Counted from the stretch's first letter, positions 1-10,173 are shown. The stretch: DNA of 37,886 nucleotides from Stenotrophomonas maltophilia (GCA_002435595.1 DJBL01000067.1:17866-55751); one strand, 5' to 3'. A program made the numbers and translations. The notes: a model not told the origin generated them from the sequence alone.

Positions 1-26
1 AATCGGACGGCCTGTGTCCGGCGAAG

Positions 27-102
27 TGGTGGAGCCAGGCGGGATCGAACCGCCGACCTCCTGCATGCCATGCAGGCGCTCTCCCAGCTGAGCTATGGCC
101 CC
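27..102 (-). tRNA. tRNA-Ala (GGC), copy 1
   Basis: A full 76-nt cloverleaf reads on the minus strand with a genomically encoded CCA end (positions 27-29). The anticodon loop ATGGCAT between CCTGC and GCAGG gives anticodon GGC. The acceptor stem GGGGCCA pairs with TGGCTCC and contains the G3:U70 wobble that identifies alanine tRNA. It is the third Ala gene of the array when read on the minus strand and is identical to the other two copies. Confidence 0.97.
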
Positions 103-123
103 ACGTTGTACCGCGAGCCGCCT

Positions 124-129
124 AGTATA
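124..129 (-). promoter_or_regulatory. Candidate -10 box for tRNA-Ala copy 1
   Basis: On the minus strand TATACT lies 21 bases before the 5' end of tRNA-Ala copy 1, just after the terminator of the previous unit. The -35 region at the right distance (TTCCAC) is poor, so this is weaker than the other two tRNA promoters. Confidence 0.45.
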
Positions 130-183
130 CCTGCCTGTTCACGTTTGTGGAAGACCACAATGCAAACTGCGGGAGGCGGTGAC

Positions 184-206
184 AAAAAGACCCGGCGAAC
201 CGGGCC
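184..206 (-). terminator. Intrinsic terminator after tRNA-Glu copy 1
   Basis: On the minus strand GGCCCGG and CCGGGTC form a 7-bp stem closed by a TTCG tetraloop, followed by five T. It ends the Ala-Glu unit at 223-425. Confidence 0.85.
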
Positions 207-222
207 TGATGTCGTTGATGAG

Positions 223-298
223 TGGCGTCCCCACGGGGATTCGAACCCCGGTCGCCACCGTGAAAGGGTGATGTCCTAGGCCTCTAGACGATGGGGAC
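223..298 (-). tRNA. tRNA-Glu (TTC), copy 1
   Basis: A 76-nt tRNA on the minus strand with encoded CCA. The acceptor stem GTCCCCA pairs with TGGGGAC, and the anticodon loop CTTTCAC gives TTC. It follows tRNA-Ala copy 2 by about 50 bases and shares its transcript. It is identical to Glu copy 2. Confidence 0.97.
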
Positions 299-349
299 GC
301 ATGAACTCATCAATGTTTTCAGCACCTCCGAACGGCCTAAGGTCCGGAG

Positions 350-425
350 TGGTGGAGCCAGGCGGGATCGAACCGCCGACCTCCTGCATGCCATGCAGGC
401 GCTCTCCCAGCTGAGCTATGGCCCC
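350..425 (-). tRNA. tRNA-Ala (GGC), copy 2
   Basis: A 76-nt tRNA on the minus strand, identical to the other Ala genes: anticodon GGC, G3:U70, encoded CCA. It heads the second Ala-Glu unit and has its own promoter about 20 bases upstream. Confidence 0.97.
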
Positions 426-442
426 ACGATGCTGGAGGCGGA

Positions 443-471
443 ATTCTACGCGGATGTGAAGCTCCCGCCAA
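443..471 (-). promoter_or_regulatory. Promoter of the second tRNA Ala-Glu unit
   Basis: On the minus strand a -35 box TTGGCG (466-471) and a -10 box TAGAAT (443-448) are separated by exactly 17 bases. The -10 box is 18 bases before the tRNA-Ala 5' end, giving a short leader. Confidence 0.65.
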
Positions 472-542
472 GTCTTTTTTCTGAAACAGCGAAGAAAAAA
501 ACACGCGCACGCTGCATGCCGGGTGGCCCGACGCACGCCAAC

Positions 543-569
543 AAAAAAGCCCCGACCGGAGTCGAGGCT
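543..569 (-). terminator. Intrinsic terminator after tRNA-Glu copy 2
   Basis: On the minus strand AGCCTCGAC pairs with GTCGGGGCT over nine positions (one G-U) around a TCCG loop and is followed by six T. It separates the first Ala-Glu unit from the second. Confidence 0.88.
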
Positions 570-582
570 TTCTGTTTTCAAT

Positions 583-658
583 TGGCGTCCCCACGGGGAT
601 TCGAACCCCGGTCGCCACCGTGAAAGGGTGATGTCCTAGGCCTCTAGACGATGGGGAC
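583..658 (-). tRNA. tRNA-Glu (TTC), copy 2
   Basis: A 76-nt tRNA on the minus strand, identical to Glu copy 1: anticodon TTC and encoded CCA. It lies about 50 bases downstream of tRNA-Ala copy 3 and just upstream of an intrinsic terminator. Confidence 0.97.
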
Positions 659-710
659 GCACGAAACTTCAAATTTTGTCACTGCACTTCAATCGGCCTA
701 ATGATTGGAG

Positions 711-786
711 TGGTGGAGCCAGGCGGGATCGAACCGCCGACCTCCTGCATGCCATGCAGGCGCTCTCCCAGCTGAGCTATGGCCCC
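711..786 (-). tRNA. tRNA-Ala (GGC), copy 3
   Basis: A 76-nt tRNA on the minus strand, identical to the other Ala genes: anticodon GGC, G3:U70, encoded CCA. It is the first gene of the array in transcription order and follows the best promoter of the region. Confidence 0.97.
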
Positions 787-803
787 ACGTCGTGAGGAGC
801 GAA

Positions 804-832
804 ATCATAGCGACGGTGTTTTGGATTGGCAA
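804..832 (-). promoter_or_regulatory. Sigma-70 type promoter of the tRNA array
   Basis: On the minus strand TTGCCA (827-832) and TATGAT (804-809) are separated by 17 bases, each one mismatch from consensus. The tRNA begins 18 bases downstream of the -10 box. This is the strongest promoter-like sequence I see in the window. Confidence 0.8.
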
Positions 833-889
833 GAGAAAACTGCACGAATTTCTTCATCCATTACTTCAAGCGCACGCACGCCATTGCGC

Positions 890-3297
<2,408 letters not shown>

Positions 3298-3301
<4 letters not shown>

Positions 3302-3702
3302 TGGCGCGACTCGGTCAGTGCGCCCAGGATCGGGCACTGCTCCAGCTCGCCATGCCCGGGGCAGGCGTCGACCAGATGCTTGAGCGCGGCATGCATGCGC
3401 TGCAGCTCGGTGATGCGCTGCTGGATGTCCTCCAGCTTGTGTACGGCGGTGTCACGGACCTGGGCCATGTCCTGGCCGCGCTGGTCGCTCAGGCTGAGCA
3501 GCTCGCCGATCTCCTCCAGGGTAAAGCCCAGCGCCTTGGCGCGTCGGATGAACTGCAGCCGGGTCAGGTCGCCCTGGTCGAACACGCGGTAGCCGCCGGC
3601 GCTGCGCCGGGCCGTGGGCAGCAGGTGCTGGCGCTCGTAATAGCGCACGGTATCGATCGGCACGCCGGCCTGGCGTGCGAGCTGTCCTATGTTCATGTCC
3701 AC
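3298..3702 (-). CDS. cueR: MerR-family metal-responsive regulator (CueR-like)
   Basis: A 134-residue MerR-family activator, probably sensing Cu+ and switching on its own operon with the copper ATPase. The N-terminus (MNIGQLARQAGVPIDTVRYY) is the MerR winged helix, followed by a long dimerisation helix. The C-terminus has Cys-Pro-Gly...Cys-Pro-Ile, the CxxxxxxxC metal loop of the CueR/HMRTR group. Length is normal. Met1 or Met3 could be the start. Its stop overlaps the ATPase start, so the two are translationally coupled. The pairing with a P1B-1 ATPase favours copper over zinc, cadmium or lead. Confidence 0.88.
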
Positions 3703-3724
3703 CTCGTTGAAGAGCTGGACGGAA

Positions 3725-3755
3725 GGGTAAACCCTGGAGTCTGGTCAAGAGTCAA
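3725..3755 (-). promoter_or_regulatory. MerR-type promoter of the cueR-copA operon
   Basis: On the minus strand TTGACT (3750-3755) is followed after 19 bases by TTACCC (3725-3730). An overlong 19-20 base spacer is the hallmark of MerR-activated promoters. The spacer lies within an imperfect inverted repeat with arms ACCCTTGACTC and GACTCCAGGGT, which is the likely CueR site. It ends about 22 bases before the regulator start. Confidence 0.72.
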
Positions 3756-3916
3756 GGGTTTCTGAAGCGCCGCCAAGCGGCGTCGCGGGTGGCCCGAAAG
3801 ATACAACTAGTTTCATAGCTCACGCCGCAACCGCTCCGTAGGCTCGATCCGGTACGCGAAACCCCTTGCCCCGTCCGGGTCTCGCTGGTTACCGATGTTG
3901 CTTGAGGAGTGAGCCC

Positions 3917-4984
3917 ATGGATCTACGTTTCCCGCTGTCGTCAACCCTCCCGAAGGCCACGTCACCGGCCCTGATGGAGGTGGCCGTGCTGGAGTACCCC
4001 GGCAGCCTGCGCGCGGCCGCACCGGTGCTGTCCGAGCTGGCCCAGCGCTGCAACCGCACTGCCGCGGCCGCCCGCCGGCCGGGCGCGCGCATGCTGGTGA
4101 CCCGTTGGACGCTGTCGCCACGTGGCATGCAGCGGGTGGCGGGGGCGGAACTGTTCGGCGATACGCTGCCTGCGATCGTGGTGGTACCCGGCAACGAGCC
4201 GAGCTGGCCGCTGCCGCCGCAGGACGAACGCACGCTGGCCTGGGTGCGCGACTGCCATGAAGGGGGCAGCGTGCTGGCCGGGTGCGACGAAGGCGGCCTG
4301 CTGCTGGCCGCCAGCGGGGTGCTGGCCGGCCGCCCGGTAAGCCTGCCCGACCTTGCGCGTTGCCCCTCGCTGGCCGCCACCGTGGTCAGCTGGTCGCAGG
4401 GCGAGCGCGCCCTGGTCGACGATGGCGATGTGCTCACCGCCGCCGGCACCGATGCCTGGAAGTACCTCTCCCTGCGCCTGCTGGCGCGGGTGTACGGGCA
4501 GGCGGTGATGGCCGAAGCGATCCAGCAGCTGCAGCTGGTGGTGCCGCGCGGCGTGCAGGACGACCTGGAGCGTTTCAGCCCGAACTTCGCCCATGGCGAC
4601 CGCGGCATCCTCAAGGCCCAGCGCTGGCTGCACACGATCGCCGCGCGTGGGGTCACCCTGCAGGACATCTGCACCTCGGCCGGGCTGGAACCGCGCACCC
4701 TGCAGCGGCGCTTCCTGCGGGCCACCGGACTGCGCCCGATCGAGTACTGCCAGCGTCTGCGCATCGCCAAGGCGCAGCTGCTGCTGCAGGCTGGCGGTAT
4801 CGTCGACGAGGTGTCGTGGACGGTGGGCTATTCGGACCAGAGCGCGTTCCGCCGGCTGTTCCTGCGCATCGTCGGGGTGACGCCGGCGCGCTACCGCCGC
4901 CAGATCATCGCCCAGCGTCGCGGCGAGCGCACCCGCACGGCTGCGGCGCACGATGTTGAAGAGCCCTTGCGCTCGGCGGCGTAG
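3917..4984 (+). CDS. GlxA-type AraC-family regulator (DJ-1/PfpI plus HTH)
   Basis: A 355-residue regulator with a DJ-1/PfpI (class I GATase-like) domain in the N-terminal two-thirds (about 12-220) and a C-terminal AraC HTH_18 pair (about 235-340). The HTH shows the motifs LQDICTSAGLEPRTLQRRF and VSWTVGYSDQSAFRRLF, ending in GVTPARYRRQ. I chose the ATG at 3917 because GAGGAG lies 8 bases before it; the upstream ATG at 3866 lacks such a site. Regulators of this kind often control catabolism or stress genes nearby; here the next genes encode envelope thiol-redox proteins, but a functional link is only inferred. It is divergent from cueR-copA. Confidence 0.88.
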   Translation: MDLRFPLSSTLPKATSPALMEVAVLEYPGSLRAAAPVLSELAQRCNRTAAAARRPGARMLVTRWTLSPRGMQRVAGAELFGDTLPAIVVVPGNEPSWPLPPQDERTLAWVRDCHEGGSVLAGCDEGGLLLAASGVLAGRPVSLPDLARCPSLAATVVSWSQGERALVDDGDVLTAAGTDAWKYLSLRLLARVYGQAVMAEAIQQLQLVVPRGVQDDLERFSPNFAHGDRGILKAQRWLHTIAARGVTLQDICTSAGLEPRTLQRRFLRATGLRPIEYCQRLRIAKAQLLLQAGGIVDEVSWTVGYSDQSAFRRLFLRIVGVTPARYRRQIIAQRRGERTRTAAAHDVEEPLRSAA

Positions 4985-5010
4985 CGACTGCGTGGGTGAA
5001 CAATGGCGGC

Positions 5011-5067
5011 GGCAACGGCAGGTCGGCGCAAGCGGCCTACCGTTGCCGTGCGTGCCGCGCCGCTTGC
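5011..5067. repeat. Interleaved inverted repeats before the thiol-redox operon
   Basis: Two inverted repeats interlock. Arms A are 5011-5022 (GGCAACGGCAGG) and 5036-5047 (CCTACCGTTGCC), paired except one position. Arms B are 5028-5036 (GCAAGCGGC) and 5059-5067 (GCCGCTTGC), a perfect match. The order A-B-A'-B' allows two alternative hairpins or a pseudoknot in RNA. There is no T-tract. It lies in the 171-base gap between the GlxA-type gene and the thioredoxin gene, so it may be a terminator-like structure or a leader element. Confidence 0.5.
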
Positions 5068-5155
5068 CCGATAGGCATCGGGCTGTGACCATGCGGCGGG
5101 GTGACTGGCACACAGGCGCGGCCGCGTGGGACGTGGTTGCGCCGGAGATGGATGG

Positions 5156-5959
5156 ATGATGAGCAGTATTGGCCCGGTTCCGCTGGGCGTGGTGTGGGTC
5201 CTGGTTGGATGGTTGGTGGCATTGGGCGTGGCGCGTTGGCTGCGCCCGCCGGTACAGCCGGGTCAGCCGACACCGGCGGCGCTGCTGCTGGACATGCTGT
5301 TGCTGGGATTGCTCGGCGGCCGGGTGGGATTCGTGATCGCGCACGCATCGCTCTACCTGGCCGACCCATGGGCGGTACTGCGGGTCAGCGATGGGGGCTT
5401 TCTCGCCTGGGTCGCGGTGCTGGTGGGCGCCGCCTGGGCAGCCTGGCGGCTGCGCCGCTGGCCGACGTTGCGACGCCCGGTGTGGGCCGGTGCGCTGACC
5501 GGCGTGGTGCTCTGGACGGGCCTGTCGCTGGGCACGGCACAGCTGCAGCAGGCGCGGATTGGCTTGCCTGCGCTCAGCCTGCCATCGCTGCAGGGAACGC
5601 CGCAGACCCTGGCCGGGGAGGGCGGCACGCCGGTGGTGGTGAACCTCTGGGCCAGCTGGTGCGGGCCCTGCCGACGCGAAATGCCGATCTTCGCCGAGGC
5701 GCAGCAACGTACCCCGCAGGTGCGCTTCGTGTTCGTCAACCAGGGCGAAGAACGTGCCGAGGTGCAGCAGTTCCTGTCCCGCGAGCGCCTGTCGCTGCAC
5801 AACGTGCTGCTCGATGCCGACAGCAGCACGTCGGCACGACTGCAAGTGCACGCCTATCCGACTACCCTGTTCTTCGATTCGCGCGGTCGCCTGCAAGGCC
5901 TGCACCTGGGGGAACTCAGTGCGGCCGGTCTGCAGGCCCGCCTCGATGCGCTGCGCTGA
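5156..5959 (+). CDS. Membrane-anchored TlpA-type thioredoxin with Lgt-like N-terminus
   Basis: A 267-residue membrane protein. The first 130 residues hold several helices and resemble part of prolipoprotein diacylglyceryl transferase: GGRVGFVIAH, then DPWAVLRVSDGGF, as in Lgt GGRxGY...NPxxxxxVWxGGM. The Lgt catalytic FHGG is not there. The C-terminal half (about 145-265) is a TlpA/ResA thioredoxin fold with the redox site WASWCGPCRRE near residue 170 and a cis-Pro in AYPTT. The thioredoxin domain should face the periplasm and keep partners reduced; the adjacent DsbG-like protein is the obvious candidate. Start at 5156 has GGAG 8 bases upstream; 5159 is an alternative. It precedes dsbG by 42 bases in one operon. 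Confidence 0.85.
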   Translation: MMSSIGPVPLGVVWVLVGWLVALGVARWLRPPVQPGQPTPAALLLDMLLLGLLGGRVGFVIAHASLYLADPWAVLRVSDGGFLAWVAVLVGAAWAAWRLRRWPTLRRPVWAGALTGVVLWTGLSLGTAQLQQARIGLPALSLPSLQGTPQTLAGEGGTPVVVNLWASWCGPCRREMPIFAEAQQRTPQVRFVFVNQGEERAEVQQFLSRERLSLHNVLLDADSSTSARLQVHAYPTTLFFDSRGRLQGLHLGELSAAGLQARLDALR

Positions 5960-6001
5960 CCGTGCGGCGCGTTCTGTTCTGCTGAAAAACCAGGAGTTGC
6001 C

Positions 6002-6820
6002 ATGTTGTTGAACCATCCGCGTCCGCTGGGCGCCCTGCTGGCCACGGCCGTGTTGCTGGGGCTGGCGGGCTGCAGTCAGGCCCAGTCACCCGCACCGCCT
6101 GCGCCCAAGGCGGCCAAGGCCGGCGACGTACCGGCGGTGCTCAAGGGCATCGAAAAGCACGGTTTTGAGGTAGTGGGCGAATTCGATGCGCCCGGGGGCC
6201 TGCGCGGTTTTGCCGGCGTGGTCGGGGGCCAGCAGCCGGCGGCGGCGTATGTGACGCCTGATGGCAAGCACGTGCTGGTGGGCAACCTGTTCGACGCGCA
6301 GGGCGAGGACGTGTCGGCAGCTGCGCTCGAGACGCTGGCGGCCAAGCCGATGTCCGACCGGATGTGGAGCAAGCTGGAGGGCAGTGCCTGGGTGCGCGAT
6401 GGGCGTGCCGACGCACCGCGCGTGGTGTACACCTTCAGCGATGCCAACTGCCCTTACTGCCACAAGTTCTGGGCGGCGGCGCGGCCGTGGGTGGACAGCG
6501 GCAAGGTGCAGCTGCGCCACGTCATGGTGGGGGTGATCCGCGAGGACAGCCCGGCCAAGGCCGCCGCGATCCTGACCGCGCCCAACCCGAGCGCGGCGCT
6601 GCTGGAGAACGAACATGCCTTCGACAAAGGGGGCATCAAACCGGCGGCCACGCTGAGCGCGGAGGTTGCCAACAAGCTCAGCGCCAACCAGGAGCTGATG
6701 CTGGAGATGGGCTTCCAGGGTACCCCCGGGATCCTGTTCAAGGATGACAAGGGCCTGGTCGATCGCCTCTCGGGGCTGCCGCAGGGCAAGGATCTGGGTC
6801 GGGTACTGGGTCCGCGCTGA
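6002..6820 (+). CDS. dsbG: DsbG-like periplasmic disulfide isomerase/reductase, predicted lipoprotein
   Basis: A 272-residue thiol:disulfide oxidoreductase of the DsbC/DsbG group. The N-terminus is a lipoprotein signal with LAGC giving Cys24. A linker of Ala/Pro is followed by a small dimerisation-like domain and a thioredoxin fold with the active site DANCPYCHKF near residue 148 and a cis-Pro in QGTPG. DsbG repairs or protects protein thiols in the periplasm and must be reduced by a membrane partner, here probably the thioredoxin encoded 42 bases upstream. AGGAG precedes the ATG by 6 bases. The lipobox is a departure from soluble E. coli DsbG; I infer membrane anchoring. Confidence 0.9.
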   Translation: MLLNHPRPLGALLATAVLLGLAGCSQAQSPAPPAPKAAKAGDVPAVLKGIEKHGFEVVGEFDAPGGLRGFAGVVGGQQPAAAYVTPDGKHVLVGNLFDAQGEDVSAAALETLAAKPMSDRMWSKLEGSAWVRDGRADAPRVVYTFSDANCPYCHKFWAAARPWVDSGKVQLRHVMVGVIREDSPAKAAAILTAPNPSAALLENEHAFDKGGIKPAATLSAEVANKLSANQELMLEMGFQGTPGILFKDDKGLVDRLSGLPQGKDLGRVLGPR

Positions 6821-6842
6821 GCGACCCGCCGCCCGTGGAATG

Positions 6843-6869
6843 CGCGCGCCGGTGCACGGCCGGCGCGCG
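6843..6869 (+). terminator. Strong GC stem-loop after dsbG
   Basis: CGCGCGCCGG (6843-6852) pairs perfectly with CCGGCGCGCG (6860-6869) across a 7-base loop, 22 bases after the dsbG stop. No T-run follows, so it may stabilise the mRNA end or work with Rho. Confidence 0.5.
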
Positions 6870-6950
6870 TCCGGGCCGGCATCATGTAGGGATCATGCAG
6901 GGTCCGCAGCACGTGCGCGGGCCCGCGCGCACAGCATCGACACGCTGTTG

Positions 6951-6991
6951 TTGATCTGGATCAAGGACGAATACGACACGCGGCATAGGCT
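6951..6991 (+). promoter_or_regulatory. FNR/Anr-type promoter of the decarboxylase operon
   Basis: TTGATCTGGATCAA at 6951-6964 is a perfect TTGAT-N4-ATCAA FNR/Anr box. A -10-like TAGGCT lies at 6986-6991. If the box is centred at -41.5 (class II), transcription starts near 6999, which fits this -10. The rest of the 503-base gap before the porin start would be a leader of about 325 nt; I see no convincing gene in it. Confidence 0.7.
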
Positions 6992-7323
6992 GTGTGCATG
7001 CATTTCTCGAACGTTCTCCCCTGCGTTGTCCACGCAGCGCACCGATGCCCGTCATCGTCGCGACCTGGGCGCTTCACGACGCGCTCACCCGGCCGTTGTT
7101 ACTCAAGGCGCTGGCATGCCGATGACCTCGGTCGTGCCACCCGGGATGAGGAGGGAATCCCACGCGGGCAAGTACGCGGCGGCACGCGGGTAGCCGGAGT
7201 TCCGGCACGCAGCGACGTCGGCGCGGCAGGCCTGCCATGCAGTACCGGGTTGCCGATCGCGGCCGCGCACGTTGATGCGTTGGCGGTGGACGGCAGGGCT
7301 GTCTGCGGTTCATGGAGAACGTG

Positions 7324-8772
7324 ATGCGCCTGGCTGTGTTGACGCTTGCCTGTGCGGTGGCCCTGATCTCTACCCCGGCCTACGCACAGGATTCTGCCGA
7401 TGCGTTGCGGCAGGAGATCCGGCTGCTGCGGCAGACCTTGTCTTCCATGGAAAAGCGCCTGGATGCGCTGGAAGCCGGCACCCCGGCGGTGACCCAGGGG
7501 GCTGCCGCACCGCCGCCATCGCCGGCGCCGACAGCGCTTCCTGCCGCCGCGCCCACCGCGCCTGCAACGCTGGCCCAGGCCGGTCCGGCACAGGTGCCCG
7601 GCGGCGGCCAGGCGATCCTGCCATCGCGCGATTCGGTCTCCGACCCGTCCTCGGCCGCCTCGCGCCCGGACAGTGCCGCCGGCCCCACCGATCCGGAACT
7701 GAAAGGCTTCTTTGCCATCCCCGGCACCGACACGCTGATCCGCATCGGTGGCTACGCCAAACTTGATGCGATCGCCGATGCGCGTGCCGCAGGCGACACG
7801 GAGCAGTTCGTGACGTCGTCCATCCCGGTCGGCGGCGCGCATCGGGATGTCTCCAATTTCACGTTGCATGCCAAGCAGACCCGTTTCAGCTTCGAAGCGC
7901 GGCGCCCGACCAGCCACGGCAACCTGCGCTTCTACCTGGAGAACGATTTCTTCGGCAGCAGCGACAGCTACCAGTTCCGGCTGCGCCACGCCTACGGACA
8001 ACTGGGCAACACCTACGCCGGGTACGGCTACTCCAGTTTCATGGATGCCGACAGCCTCCCCGACACGCTGGACTTTGCCGGCCCCGGCGCTGCCGGCTAC
8101 CTGCTGGTGGCCGGCATCCACCACAGCATTGCGATGGGCAAGGGCAACACGCTGACCGTGGCCGCCGAAGATCCCGATACCCAGCTCAGTGCGCCGGGCG
8201 AGGGCATCCGTGCGGTCGACCAGGCCCCGGACGTGAGCGTGACCGCGCGCATGGAACGCGGCTGGGGCCATCTGCAGCTGGGTGCGGTGGCGCGCAGCCT
8301 GGGGTATGACGGCGACGGCGGCGATGACCGCCGGTTCGGCGGCGGCCTGCAGCTGAGCGGCTCGGCATCGATGGGCGAGCAGGACCTGCTGCTGTTCGGC
8401 GCACTGGGCGGCAAGGGCATCGGCCGCTACACCGCCGACCTGACCGGCTCGGGCATGGACGCGGTGGTGGCCGCCGATGGGCGCCTGGCGCTGCTCACCC
8501 TGTATGGCGGTTTCGTTGGTTACACCCACTACTGGTCGCCGCTGTGGCGATCCAACCTGATCTACGGCCAGCTGGGTGGGCCACGCAACGCGGCACTGGC
8601 CGAGGACGCGTTCCGGCGCAGCCGCTATGGGGTGTTCAACCTGATCTGGAGCCCGGCACCGTCCTGGACGATGGGCATGGAGCTGCTGTACGGCCAGTTG
8701 GAGCAACAGGACGGGCGCCGCGCGGACACGGTGCGGCTGCAGGGCAGCCTGCAATACAACTTCATCAAGTAA
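7324..8772 (+). CDS. DcaP-type trimeric outer-membrane porin
   Basis: A 482-residue outer-membrane porin. Residues 1-21 form a signal peptide ending in AYA. Next come a coiled-coil stretch (about 25-60, DALRQEIRLLRQTLSSMEK), an Ala/Pro-rich linker, and the DcaP beta-barrel domain beginning near GFFAIPGTDTLIRIGGYAK with the typical DVSNFTLHAKQTRFSFEARR and a C-terminal beta strand ending NFIK. DcaP family porins admit small, mainly anionic solutes. It is the first gene of an operon with an amino acid antiporter and decarboxylase, so I infer it helps exchange amino acid or amine across the outer membrane. The ATG at 7324 has GGAG 6 bases upstream; the ATG at 7312 is less likely. Confidence 0.88.
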   Translation: MRLAVLTLACAVALISTPAYAQDSADALRQEIRLLRQTLSSMEKRLDALEAGTPAVTQGAAAPPPSPAPTALPAAAPTAPATLAQAGPAQVPGGGQAILPSRDSVSDPSSAASRPDSAAGPTDPELKGFFAIPGTDTLIRIGGYAKLDAIADARAAGDTEQFVTSSIPVGGAHRDVSNFTLHAKQTRFSFEARRPTSHGNLRFYLENDFFGSSDSYQFRLRHAYGQLGNTYAGYGYSSFMDADSLPDTLDFAGPGAAGYLLVAGIHHSIAMGKGNTLTVAAEDPDTQLSAPGEGIRAVDQAPDVSVTARMERGWGHLQLGAVARSLGYDGDGGDDRRFGGGLQLSGSASMGEQDLLLFGALGGKGIGRYTADLTGSGMDAVVAADGRLALLTLYGGFVGYTHYWSPLWRSNLIYGQLGGPRNAALAEDAFRRSRYGVFNLIWSPAPSWTMGMELLYGQLEQQDGRRADTVRLQGSLQYNFIK

Positions 8773-8823
8773 ACCCTTACGCCCGGCGCGACCGGGCCCA
8801 TGCCTGGCAAAGGAGAAAGCGTC

Positions 8824-10173
8824 ATGGCAGAAGCGAAGAAAATCGGGGTGGTCGGCGCCACCTTCCTGGTGGCGGGCAACATGATGGGGTCGGGGGTGTT
8901 CCTGTTGCCCTCGAGCCTGGCCAAGATCGGCACCGCCTCGATCTGGGGCTGGTTGATCACCACCGCCGGCGCGCTGCTGCTGGCCTTCGTGTTCGCCAAG
9001 CTGGGCAAGCTGGCGCCCAAGGCCGGTGGCCCCTACGCCTACGCGCGCGACTGGTTCGGGCCGTACATGGGCTTCCAGACCAACGCCATCTACTGGTTCG
9101 CCAACTGGATCGGCAACGTCGCCATCCCGATCGCGGCGGTGGGCTACTTCAGCTACTTCTTCCCGATCCTGTCCGAGCCGTTGCCCCGCTGCATCGCGGT
9201 GCTGGCCCTGGTGTGGGCGCTGAGTTTCGCCAACGTGATCGGCCCTGCGTTCGTCAGCAAGCTGCAGACGGTGACCACCAGCTTCGCGCTGGTGCCGATC
9301 CTGGGCATCGCGATCTTCGGCTGGTTCTTCTTCGACCCGACCATCTTCAAGGGCGCCTACAACGTGTCCGGTGAGTCCAACTTCGGCGCGATCTCCAGCG
9401 CCGCCGCGCTGACCCTGTGGGCATTCATCGGCGTGGAGTCGGCCTCGGTCACCGCCGGGGTGGTGGAGAACCCGGAGAAGAACGTGGCCCGCGCCACCCT
9501 GGCCGGTGTGTTCCTGGCCGCCATCGCCTACATCGCCAGCTCTTCGGTGATCATGGGCATGGTGCCCAATGGCGAGCTGCAGGTGTCCGACGCCCCGTTC
9601 GCGCTGGCCGCGGCCAACGCGGTGGGCGGTTGGGGTGGGGCACTGGTGAGCCTGTGTGCCTTCGTCGGCGCGGCCGGTTCGCTGGGTGGCTGGATCCTGC
9701 TGACCGCGCAGAGCGCCAAGGCTGCTTCCGACGACGGTCTGTTCCCGGGCATCTTCAGCAAGACCAACAAGGATGACGTGCCGGTCAAGGGCGTGTTGAT
9801 CGTGGCGGTGCTGATGACCCTGGCCGTGCTGGTCACCTCGACCTCGGAAACCGCCTCGGCGCAGTTCGATGTGATCACCTCGGCGGCGGTGGTGCTGACC
9901 CTGCTGCCCTACATCTATTCCTGCGTGGCCTGCTATTTCGTGGTCGAGCGCTCGCACACCCTGGTGCACACCGGCGCGTTCTGGCTGCTGACCAGCGTCA
10001 CCGTGGTGTACTGCCTGTGGGCGATCTTCGGGTCGTCGGGCAGCATCGTCCAGTACGCCTTCCTGTTCGTGTTGTTCATCACCGTGTTCTATCCGTTCTT
10101 CAGCGAGGAGCGTCGCCGCCAGCGCGGCCAGCTGCCCGCCCTGGACACGGCCGGCAACCCGAAGCTTTCGTGA
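8824..10173 (+). CDS. adiC: Basic amino acid/polyamine antiporter, AdiC/CadB/PotE family
   Basis: A 449-residue APC-superfamily antiporter with 12 predicted helices. It shows the helix-1 motif GNMMGSGVFLLP, then GGPYAYARDWFGP, TLWAFIGVESASV (the helix-6 Trp and Glu used in AdiC) and GSLGGWILLTAQSAKAASDDGLFP. Several of these are closest to E. coli AdiC (arginine/agmatine), while the N-terminus and VVENPEKNV recall CadB and PotE. It should import a basic amino acid in exchange for the decarboxylated amine made by the next gene, using up cytosolic protons. The ATG at 8824 has GGAG 9 bases upstream. It lies 51 bases after the porin and 15 before the decarboxylase. The symbol reflects family resemblance; substrate is not proven. 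Confidence 0.87.
   Translation: MAEAKKIGVVGATFLVAGNMMGSGVFLLPSSLAKIGTASIWGWLITTAGALLLAFVFAKLGKLAPKAGGPYAYARDWFGPYMGFQTNAIYWFANWIGNVAIPIAAVGYFSYFFPILSEPLPRCIAVLALVWALSFANVIGPAFVSKLQTVTTSFALVPILGIAIFGWFFFDPTIFKGAYNVSGESNFGAISSAAALTLWAFIGVESASVTAGVVENPEKNVARATLAGVFLAAIAYIASSSVIMGMVPNGELQVSDAPFALAAANAVGGWGGALVSLCAFVGAAGSLGGWILLTAQSAKAASDDGLFPGIFSKTNKDDVPVKGVLIVAVLMTLAVLVTSTSETASAQFDVITSAAVVLTLLPYIYSCVACYFVVERSHTLVHTGAFWLLTSVTVVYCLWAIFGSSGSIVQYAFLFVLFITVFYPFFSEERRRQRGQLPALDTAGNPKLS

Noticed and set aside
337..672. Small open frames across the tRNA array
   Set aside because: They are made of tRNA and terminator sequence and repeat with each unit; not genes.
3768..3782. Short stem-loop CGCCGC-CAA-GCGGCG between cueR and the GlxA-type gene
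   Set aside because: Only six pairs with no T-run, common by chance in DNA of this composition; no role can be supported.
6992..7324. A possible 110-residue gene in the gap before the porin
   Set aside because: The sequence is Arg/Pro/Ser-rich without conserved features, and no ribosome site is seen; I treat the region as leader.
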